The translations under genes were made by a program, and so were the position numbers. A stretch of DNA of 10,546 bases from contig JBBDRW010000034.1 in NCBI GenBank assembly GCA_040905265.1, positions 1 to 10,546 on the forward strand, written 5' to 3'. Position 1 is the first letter of the stretch; each line of letters starts with the position of its first letter. The stretch is from JBBDRW01 sp040905265. GTDB taxonomy: Bacteria; Bacteroidota; Rhodothermia; Balneolales; Balneolaceae. This document shows positions 6,101 through 10,546 of this stretch, in pieces. The notes under the pieces were generated by a model that was not told the DNA's origin, ran no database searches, and saw nothing but the letters and a program-made list of their open reading frames with translations.

Positions 6101-7730
6101 CCGTAGAGGTAATCATCTCCTCACGGATCGGGTCGATCGGCGGATTGGTAACCTGGGCAAAGAGCTGCTTGAAATAGTTATAGAGCAGTTGCGGCTGGTT
6201 TGAAAGGACTGCCATAGGAGCGTCATTCCCCATTGCCCCAACCGGTTGGAGCATATTCTCTGCCATCGGGCCGACATTCACTCGCAGATCCTCATACGTA
6301 TATCCAAACACCTTCTGCCTGTGAATGACCGTATCATGATCCAGATCCGGCTCCCGATACTCGAGCTTCTCTGTCACCTTGTCGAAATTGACAAGATTCC
6401 GGTCCAGCCACTCCCGGTACGGGTGCTCGGAAGCGATCTGATCTTTGATCTCTTCATCACTGATAATCCGCCCCTCCTCCGTATCGATCAAGAGCATTCG
6501 GCCAGGCTGAAGCCGCTCTTTTTTGACTATATCTTCCGGTTTCAGATCGAGTACTCCCACTTCCGATGCCAGGACAACGATATCATCCCTCGTCACGTAA
6601 TAGCGCGACGGACGCAATCCGTTCCGGTCAAGGGTAGCGCCGACAACCTTTCCGTCGGTAAAAGCGACAGAGGCCGGCCCGTCCCACGGCTCCATCATAC
6701 AGCTGTGGTACTCATAAAAAGCTTTTTGAGCCTCACCCATACTCGTATGGCGTTCCCAGGGCTCCGGAATCATCATCATCATAACCTGCGGCAGCGGACG
6801 GCCGCTCAGATAGAGAAATTCCAGGCAGTTGTCGAACTTTGCCGAGTCACTTCCGGCTTCCTGAATAATCGGATAGATCTTGTTCAAATCGTCTCCAAAG
6901 AGTTCCGTGGCAAACTGGGCTTCACGGGCCCTCATCCAGTTTTCATTCCCCCGAAGCGTATTAAACTCACCGTTATGGATCATATAACGATAGGGGTGTG
7001 CGCGATCCCAGCTCGGAAATGTATTTGTACTAAATCGTGAGTGGACCAGTGCCAGAGCGGACTCAATCTCAGGATCACTCAGATCCGGATAATACCCCTC
7101 CAGCTGTTTGGTTGTCAGCATCCCCTTGTAGATCAGGGTTCTTGATGAGAGGCTGGAAATGTAGAAAAAGTCTTTCTCCCGGATGTTCAGGTCCGTCTCT
7201 TCGATCGCTCTGGTCGCTCTCCGTCGAATTACATACAGTTTTCGCTCAAAATCAAGATCTGTCTCAAAATCGTCTCCCCGCCTGATAAATATCTGCCGTA
7301 CAGATGGTTCGGAATCTTTTGCCCCTTTTCCAAGCTGGCTGTTATCGGTCGGAACTTTTCTCCAGCCAAGTACTTCCAGGCCCTCCTCTTCTACAATCCG
7401 CTCCACAATTTTTTCACATGGGCGCCGGTCCTCCCTGTCTCCCGGGAAGAAGATCATTCCGACTCCATACTTGCCTGGATCCGGGAGCTCGACACTGATC
7501 CCTTCACACGATTTTTTCAAAAACTTATGCGGAATCTGCATCAATATTCCCGCTCCATCACCCGTATTGGGATCACTTCCGGTCGCTCCACGGTGATCCA
7601 GATTGTTGAGGACGGTCAATCCCTGCTGAACAATCTGGTGAGACTGTTTCCCTTTGATATTAACGACAAAGCCAATCCCGCATGCATCATGCTCATGAAC
7701 GGGATTGTACAATCCTTGCTTGGTTGGCAT
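3138..7730 (-). CDS. gltB: Glutamate synthase large (alpha) subunit
   Basis: This 1530-residue enzyme hydrolyses glutamine, channels the ammonia and makes glutamate from 2-oxoglutarate. The chosen start, MPTKQGLYNP, puts the catalytic cysteine of the N-terminal class-II amidotransferase domain at residue 17 (EHDACGIGF). In relatives it becomes the N-terminal nucleophile after removal of a short propeptide. LDHRGATGSDPNTGDGAG follows, then the central domain, then the FMN-binding synthase barrel (about 800-1200) with GAMSYGSI, RFGVTSEYL and SGHDGGTGASP. The [3Fe-4S] motif is C1130-x5-C1136-x4-C1141 (CIMMRVCHLDTC). The C-terminal GXGXG beta-helix carries GSAGQSFGAF, GGEAYIDGMAGERF and GRNFAAGMSGG. 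The gene is intact. The frame stays open upstream to an ATG at 7751 and a GTG at 7829, but GCAGGA six bases before the ATG at 7730 and homology of the first residues favour 7730. Confidence 0.96.
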   Translation of the reverse strand: MPTKQGLYNPVHEHDACGIGFVVNIKGKQSHQIVQQGLTVLNNLDHRGATGSDPNTGDGAGILMQIPHKFLKKSCEGISVELPDPGKYGVGMIFFPGDREDRRPCEKIVERIVEEEGLEVLGWRKVPTDNSQLGKGAKDSEPSVRQIFIRRGDDFETDLDFERKLYVIRRRATRAIEETDLNIREKDFFYISSLSSRTLIYKGMLTTKQLEGYYPDLSDPEIESALALVHSRFSTNTFPSWDRAHPYRYMIHNGEFNTLRGNENWMRAREAQFATELFGDDLNKIYPIIQEAGSDSAKFDNCLEFLYLSGRPLPQVMMMMIPEPWERHTSMGEAQKAFYEYHSCMMEPWDGPASVAFTDGKVVGATLDRNGLRPSRYYVTRDDIVVLASEVGVLDLKPEDIVKKERLQPGRMLLIDTEEGRIISDEEIKDQIASEHPYREWLDRNLVNFDKVTEKLEYREPDLDHDTVIHRQKVFGYTYEDLRVNVGPMAENMLQPVGAMGNDAPMAVLSNQPQLLYNYFKQLFAQVTNPPIDPIREEMITSTETILGSQGNILNPTPESCRQIELKTPILTNEEMEQFHDLKLSGFKKRTIPMVFEAGSGGEGLKKALDKMFESADKAIEKGVNILILSDRDFNRKKAPIPALLAVAGLHHHLIRRGTRTQVGLVIESGEPRETHHFCTLIGYGADAVNPYMAYESLHDLIREGLLENISYKKAIKGYNKAVVKGIVKVMSKMGISTIKSYKGAQIFEALGIRQEVIDTYFTWTDSRIGGIGLDTIAKEAEMRHERAYPNIQVNGQVLSEGGQYKWRKNGEYHMYNPETVHTLQLATKINDYGLYQEYAKLLDDQMDPAPTLRHLLDFNFEENPIPIEEVESVESICKRFKTGAMSYGSIGQEVHEALAIAMNRIGGKSNTGEGGEDPERYTPDANGDSRNSATKQVASGRFGVTSEYLTQGVEIQIKMAQGAKPGEGGELPGRKVYPWIAKVRLSTPGVGLISPPPHHDIYSIEDLAQLIHDLKNANKNARINVKLVSEVGIGTVAAGVAKGHADVILISGHDGGTGASPQTSIKHAGLPWELGLAEAHQTLVLNDLRSRVTLETDGQIKTGRDLAIATLLGAEEYGFGTSALITLGCIMMRVCHLDTCPVGVATQNPELRHKYEGDPQYVVNFMKFIARDLREHMAKLGFRTIDEMVGRTDKLKQKKVSHWKGKDLDLSTILYRPDVSDKVGRRCLIKQDHGLENALDIQTLMDICEPALANGEPVRAKLPIKNINRVVGTIVGSEITRRFGRDGLPEDTIHLNFKGSAGQSFGAFIPKGMTLELEGDANDYFGKGLSGGKLILYPDRDAKFKSEENIIVGNVSFYGATGGEAYIDGMAGERFCVRNSGVHAVVEAVGDHACEYMTGGRVVVLGPTGRNFAAGMSGGIAYVLDEKNRFSDLCNKEMVYLDRLEDEEEIEEVKRMITRHGEHTESNRAWKVLAKWDEMVPKFVKVLPIDYKRMMDAIDEAKLLGFSGDEAVMKAFVRNKEDKARKAGN

Positions 7731-7742
7731 GTTTCGTCCTGC
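7731..7742 (-). promoter_or_regulatory. Ribosome binding site deciding the gltB start
   Basis: On the minus strand GCAGGA (complement of 7737-7742) lies six bases before the ATG at 7730. Neither the in-frame ATG at 7751 nor the GTG at 7829 has a comparable purine-rich site, so this supports the shorter GltB beginning MPTKQ. Confidence 0.55.
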
Positions 7743-8107
7743 CTGATTCATAATATTGACTTGGTTAACTGACAAATTCTTGTGGTTTTGGTGTCCGATA
7801 CCTTCCCAGATATCTTCAGATGTGCACACTGTTTTCGCAAGCTAAAGGAAATACTGGTCTTTGAGCGGTATCATTGTAATCCCGTACAGTATTCAGGACT
7901 CCAAAACCATCGATCCATTTCAATACAAGCAATCAATATAATAAAAAATCATGGTTCATACCTTCCAGAATCTTCAAGCCCGATTTTATATCAGCTCAGG
8001 GCTTGCCAAGGTAAAAAACCGCTTACAAGACGCAGGCCGGCACAAAGTTACAGTGGCAGGAGAGGCCGGCCAGATAAAAAAATAGCCGGGATGAGAGATT
8101 CGCCGCA
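7743..8107 (-). promoter_or_regulatory. Leader and upstream region of gltB, no gene seen
   Basis: Between the zinc-ribbon gene and gltB lie about 370 bases without a believable gene. A possible promoter is TTG (7930-7932), 20 bases, TGGTTTTG (7902-7909), close to TAnnTTTG; it would leave a leader of about 165 bases. Upstream of it, AAGCCC (7976-7981) and GGGCTT (7999-8004) form an inverted repeat around 17 bases. AGGCCGGC occurs twice in direct orientation (8034-8041 and 8063-8070). A poly-T run on the minus strand (complement of 8075-8082) could end transcripts from the preceding gene, but no clear stem sits before it. The long leader could host nitrogen-responsive regulation; that is inference. 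Confidence 0.35.
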
Positions 8108-8263
8108 TTAGAAGATCAGCCAAATCAGAATCAGAATCGCCATGATCAAGGCCATAATCTGTACCCCTTTCGGCTGTTGCGGGAACTCATACCCGCAGAT
8201 GGGACAGTCACTCTCCGAGGTGTCTACTTCTACTGCACAGGATGGACATTCGCGTGTTGGCAT
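8108..8263 (-). CDS. Small zinc-ribbon protein with a C-terminal membrane segment
   Basis: This 51-residue protein has two parts. The first is a zinc ribbon with cysteine pairs CPSC (C6, C9) and CPIC (C20, C23), the second pair followed by GYEF, a typical rubredoxin-like knuckle. The second is an uninterrupted hydrophobic stretch from about residue 33 to the last residue (VQIMALIMAILILIWLIF), with no polar tail. It should therefore sit in the inner membrane as a tail-anchored protein with the zinc ribbon in the cytoplasm. Family and function are not known to me. The ATG at 8263 is preferred. An in-frame GTG at 8290 would add nine residues (MGSSETIKT) without conserved features. The gene stands between the LCIB-like gene (89 bases upstream) and the gltB leader. 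Confidence 0.7.
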   Translation of the reverse strand: MPTRECPSCAVEVDTSESDCPICGYEFPQQPKGVQIMALIMAILILIWLIF

Positions 8264-8352
8264 TGTCTTAATTGTTTCACTTGATCCCACCAGGCAGGGA
8301 CATTACAACATATTTGCCAGGCCAACTGGTGATACAGGCTTTAACCAATGTA

Positions 8353-9051
8353 TCAGGAGTCTCCCACAACTTCGAAATGCCGCAGTTCAAACCAGTCAGG
8401 AAGGTTAAAATCGGTATTGATTACGATACCTCCAATCAATGCAATTCTCCGCGCCCCCCGAACCGGTTCAAAATGTTCGATCAGTACCTTCATCCGTTCA
8501 TTGATCTTTTCAAACATCGAATCGGTGACAGCCACCAGTGGCTCGGAGTGGCCCAGTACCGACTCCCGTACAGAGTCGAGCTGCTGATGAATTTTCCATA
8601 GCTGATAGTCGAGTTCCTGATCCGGTTCCGGGTAATCCTCCGATTTGAAATTTGAAAGGGTTGCCTTGAGTGCACCGCAACATGTCGACTGTTTTTGCTG
8701 TCCGACTCGTTTCATCCAGCCGACCTCCCCGGTACCGGAGACCCCGATATGAGGCCCGTAAAGTATGACGGCGCTCCCGTCGTCCGGGATATGGGAGCCA
8801 AATGCTTTCAGGCCGGTAATCCCGGAAAATGGAAAGCCGGCGAGCCCGCCAAGCTGAAACGGATTTTTGCTGGCCAGGTGGTTTCTGAATTGTGTGGCTG
8901 ATCGAATGATCTCGTCACTGCATACGGACGTGGCAAGCAGTGTCTTGCCCAGGTCAAAATCATGCTCTTTCTCCAGAAGGCCGACCATCCGGTTTGTGAA
9001 GAGTGTTCCATCCTCTGCATCCGGGTAGTTTGTTTTAATAAATTTTTCCAT
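8353..9051 (-). CDS. LCIB-family protein, beta-carbonic-anhydrase-like
   Basis: The 232 residues match the pattern I know for the LCIB/LCIC family (LCIB_C_CA domain, related to beta-carbonic anhydrases), known from algal carbon-concentrating mechanisms. Visible motifs in order are SVCSDEIIR (42-50), GGLAGFPFSGITGLKAFGSHIPDDG (68-92), ILYGPHIGVSGTGEVG (96-111) and QSTCCGA (121-127). By analogy with family structures, C44, H101 and one of C124/C125 would hold zinc, and D46 with R50 would be the Asp-Arg pair of beta-carbonic anhydrases. All expected residues are present, so an active CO2/bicarbonate enzyme is possible, although some family members are inactive when purified. No signal peptide or membrane segment is seen. 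The domain fills the whole protein. It starts 44 bases after hisI with no strong ribosome site. Confidence 0.8.
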   Translation of the reverse strand: MEKFIKTNYPDAEDGTLFTNRMVGLLEKEHDFDLGKTLLATSVCSDEIIRSATQFRNHLASKNPFQLGGLAGFPFSGITGLKAFGSHIPDDGSAVILYGPHIGVSGTGEVGWMKRVGQQKQSTCCGALKATLSNFKSEDYPEPDQELDYQLWKIHQQLDSVRESVLGHSEPLVAVTDSMFEKINERMKVLIEHFEPVRGARRIALIGGIVINTDFNLPDWFELRHFEVVGDS

Positions 9052-9069
9052 TCTGTTCTCTAAACGTTT

Positions 9070-9099
9070 ATTTCAAGTGTCAGTCTAGTGTCGTGTCAA
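9070..9099 (-). promoter_or_regulatory. Possible promoter of the LCIB-like gene, with a small repeat
   Basis: TTGACA (complement of 9094-9099) overlaps the hisI stop codon. On the plus strand AGTGTC occurs at 9076-9081 and 9087-9092, followed by GTGTC at 9093-9097. About 17-21 bases downstream of the TTGACA the minus strand reads TTGAAATA, which is a poor -10/-7 box. The gene may therefore have its own promoter or simply be read from the hisI transcript. Confidence 0.25.
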
Positions 9100-9542
9100 T
9101 AAACATCCTCCGGATCAAAAACCGGCCCATCTCCGATAAATGCAAGTGACCCATTGGCACGGTCGCTTACAGATCGGTAGAAACAGCTCCGATATCCGTT
9201 ATGACAGGTACCACCATCTCCATCCACCGTCACCCGGATCTGTATCACATCCTGGTCACAATCCACTCGAATCTCATCCACTCTCTGGGCCCGGCCGGAA
9301 ACTTCCCCCTTTACCCAAAGTTTTCCGCGGCTTCTGCTGAAGTACGTTGCTTTTCCCGTCTCCAGTGTCTGTGCCAGAGATTCACGGTTCATCCAGGCGA
9401 ACATGAGAACCTCCCCGCTAACAGTATCTACCGTAATACAGGGGACCAATCCATGCTCATCAAATTCCGGAGCCAGCTCGGGCCCGAATTCTATCTGCTT
9501 TTTGCTCATTCCCTGACGATCTTTGAACGATGTTCTCTTCAT
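9096..9542 (-). CDS. hisI: Phosphoribosyl-AMP cyclohydrolase (histidine synthesis)
   Basis: The enzyme opens the adenine ring of phosphoribosyl-AMP, the third step of histidine biosynthesis, using zinc and magnesium in the cytoplasm. The 148 residues contain the family core in order: MFAWMNRESL (47-56), KATYFSRSRGKLWVKGEVSG (64-83), DCDQD (94-98) with the Mg-binding aspartates D94, D96 and D98 and the zinc cysteine C95, then GGTCHNGYRSCFYR (110-123) with C113 and C120. Only the HisI domain is present. The HisE pyrophosphohydrolase domain, fused in many bacteria, is missing, so HisE must be encoded elsewhere. The start at 9542 gives an 11-residue extension before a second possible Met (residue 12). 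The latter has its purine-rich bases too close, so the longer form is preferred. The gene starts 30 bases after yidD, so they are probably co-transcribed. Confidence 0.93.
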   Translation of the reverse strand: MKRTSFKDRQGMSKKQIEFGPELAPEFDEHGLVPCITVDTVSGEVLMFAWMNRESLAQTLETGKATYFSRSRGKLWVKGEVSGRAQRVDEIRVDCDQDVIQIRVTVDGDGGTCHNGYRSCFYRSVSDRANGSLAFIGDGPVFDPEDVY

Positions 9543-9572
9543 TGCATTCTCAATGTAGGATTTGATCCTGGT

Positions 9573-9863
9573 TTACTTCTGTTCCCCCACTTCGGCCGTC
9601 TCCTCACTCCCCGGTACCGGGTCATAGCCAGAACCGCCCCAGGGGTGGCATCTGCCGATTCGTTTCAGCCCGGCCCAGCCTCCTCGCAGCGCCCCCTCGC
9701 GGGAGATCGCTTCAATCATATATTCTGAACAGGTCGGCGTATATCGGCAGGAAGGCCCAAGCCACGGTGAGATAACGGCCTGGTATATCCTGACCAGCCA
9801 TACGAGGATCATCCCTGGAAGTGACAGAGAGTTACGATACGATTTCGAAGGTGGTTTTTCCAC
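9573..9863 (-). CDS. yidD: Membrane protein insertion efficiency factor YidD
   Basis: YidD is a small membrane-associated protein that helps insertion of inner-membrane proteins alongside YidC. The 96 residues carry the family signature: an amphipathic/hydrophobic N-terminal segment (GMILVWLVRIYQAVISPWLG, 17-36), then PSCRYTPTCSEYMIEAI (38-54) with C39 and C45, and RIGRCHPWGGSGYDPVP (68-84) with C72. Both the length and the short charged tail are normal. The GTG at 9863 is preferred because AAGGA (complement of 9872-9876) lies eight bases upstream, inside the end of cysS. The alternative ATG at 9812 (residue 18) has no properly spaced site. With the GTG start the gene overlaps cysS by 32 bases, suggesting translational coupling. 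In many genomes yidD sits with rnpA and yidC, so this position beside cysS and hisI is a different arrangement. Confidence 0.93.
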   Translation of the reverse strand: MEKPPSKSYRNSLSLPGMILVWLVRIYQAVISPWLGPSCRYTPTCSEYMIEAISREGALRGGWAGLKRIGRCHPWGGSGYDPVPGSEETAEVGEQK

Positions 9864-10546
9864 TTTTTTCGTCCTTTAAACGGATTCCGATCTTTTCAAG
9901 GCGGCCGCGGACCTTGTCAGCAGTTTCAAAATCTTTTGCAGACCTCGCATCGGCCCTTAACTCAATGAGAAGCTGGACCAGCTCCTCTGTTTTTGAATCT
10001 GAACTGCCTTCGTCCCGCTGCAAGCCGAGTATATCAAGAAGAAAGGTCCGGTAGGTCTTTTTCAGCTCTTGAAACCAACTCTGTGAGAGTTCCGTCCTCA
10101 CCTTCTGTCCGTGATAAAGTGCATTTACAAGGGATGATATATCAAATAGTACAGCCAGCGTTCGAGCTGTGTTAAAGTCATCACTCATGGTTTCATAACA
10201 GGCATCGCAGTATTTTTCTGCTTCCCGGTCCAGTGGGTTATTACTACTGTCCGCAAAGCTGGACGGGTCCATCTCATCCAGAAGGTCAAGTGTATTGACC
10301 AGCTTCCTGTACCCTTTTCCAGCTGCATTCAGCGCCTCATTTGAGAAATCAATTTCACTCCGATAGTGGGACTGAAGAACAAGAAACCGGACAACCATCG
10401 GGGGCCAGGCCTGCTCCAGCAGCTCATGCTCCCCGCTGTAGAGCTGCTCGAGTGTAATAAAATTCCCGGCTGACTTACTCATTTTCGCACCGTCAATCGT
10501 CACCAGATTGTTGTGCATCCAGTATCTGGCCGGCTCGTCTCCATGA
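9832..10546 (-). CDS. cysS: Cysteinyl-tRNA synthetase, C-terminal part (runs off the window)
   Basis: The last 237 codons are present; the N-terminal part with the HIGH motif and the first zinc ligands lies beyond the right edge. The visible protein begins HGDEPARYWMHNN. It reaches the class-I signature KMSKS at 10471-10485 (followed by AGNFITL), which binds ATP during attachment of cysteine to tRNA-Cys. The rest is the helical anticodon-stem-binding region, with LQSHYRSEIDFSNEAL, then MSDDFNTARTLAVLFD, and the final domain containing a family-typical REDARxAKDF-like stretch (RADARSAKDFETADKVR) followed by GIRLKD. It ends with a TAA at 9832. No frameshift is visible. It is the most upstream gene of the cysS-yidD-hisI cluster seen here; its promoter is outside the window. 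Confidence 0.96.
   Translation of the reverse strand, partial: HGDEPARYWMHNNLVTIDGAKMSKSAGNFITLEQLYSGEHELLEQAWPPMVVRFLVLQSHYRSEIDFSNEALNAAGKGYRKLVNTLDLLDEMDPSSFADSSNNPLDREAEKYCDACYETMSDDFNTARTLAVLFDISSLVNALYHGQKVRTELSQSWFQELKKTYRTFLLDILGLQRDEGSSDSKTEELVQLLIELRADARSAKDFETADKVRGRLEKIGIRLKDEKSGKTTFEIVS

Noticed and set aside
3339..7596. Several plus-strand open frames of 60-270 codons across gltB
   Set aside because: All are antisense to the continuous GltB frame with intact family motifs; none shows a recognisable domain.
7782..8111. 109-codon plus-strand open frame over the gltB leader
   Set aside because: It overlaps the antisense gltB upstream region, has no ribosome site, no recognisable motif and an unstructured composition; treated as chance.
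8288..8331. Inverted repeat CACCAG/CTGGTG between the LCIB-like and zinc-ribbon genes
   Set aside because: Only six pairs with a loop of more than 30 bases and no T-run; too weak to call a terminator or operator.
1..10546. CRISPR arrays, insertion sequences, prophage or defence gene clusters
   Set aside because: No spaced direct repeats, transposase motifs, terminal inverted repeats or defence-gene signatures were seen; apart from the PIN fragment the genes are core metabolism.

Overview
The window comes from a moderate-GC bacterial chromosome, most likely of the Bacteroidota/Balneolota/Rhodothermota (FCB) group. Three things suggest this: a 60-residue Hc1-type histone-like protein; a promoter in front of the tRNA gene carrying the Bacteroidota-style -7 box TATATTTG 21 bases after a TTG -33 box; and weak or absent Shine-Dalgarno sequences before several genes. 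The lineage call is an inference from these features, not a database result.

Layout. Bases 1-90 hold, on the minus strand, a 30-codon stretch resembling the middle of a PIN-family toxin, cut off by an in-frame stop. It is followed by a plus-strand nitroreductase gene (188-790), the only intact plus-strand gene. Everything else lies on the minus strand. A bidirectional terminator separates the nitroreductase from a tRNA-Asn(GTT) gene (835-906). Next come an Hc1-like histone gene with its own terminator and promoter, and then the two glutamate synthase genes, gltB (3138-7730) followed in the direction of transcription by gltD (1564-3048). Upstream of gltB is a 377-base leader without a convincing gene. 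Before it lie a tiny zinc-ribbon/membrane-tail protein gene, an LCIB-family (beta-carbonic-anhydrase-like) gene, hisI, yidD and the 3' part of cysS, which runs off the right edge.

How the genes work together. gltB and gltD encode the two subunits of NADPH-dependent glutamate synthase, which makes two glutamates from glutamine and 2-oxoglutarate. They are separated by 89 bases with two small hairpins. cysS, yidD and hisI are packed tightly enough (32-base overlap, then a 30-base gap) to look like one transcript of housekeeping genes: cysteinyl-tRNA synthesis, membrane-protein insertion and the third step of histidine synthesis. The LCIB-like gene follows 44 bases after hisI and may share that transcript or use its own promoter.

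Most of the window is ordinary core metabolism. The points worth a second look are the LCIB-type carbonic anhydrase homologue, the 51-residue zinc-ribbon tail-anchored protein, the structured non-coding stretch after gltD, and the PIN toxin remnant. I saw no CRISPR array, insertion sequence, prophage or new multi-gene system.
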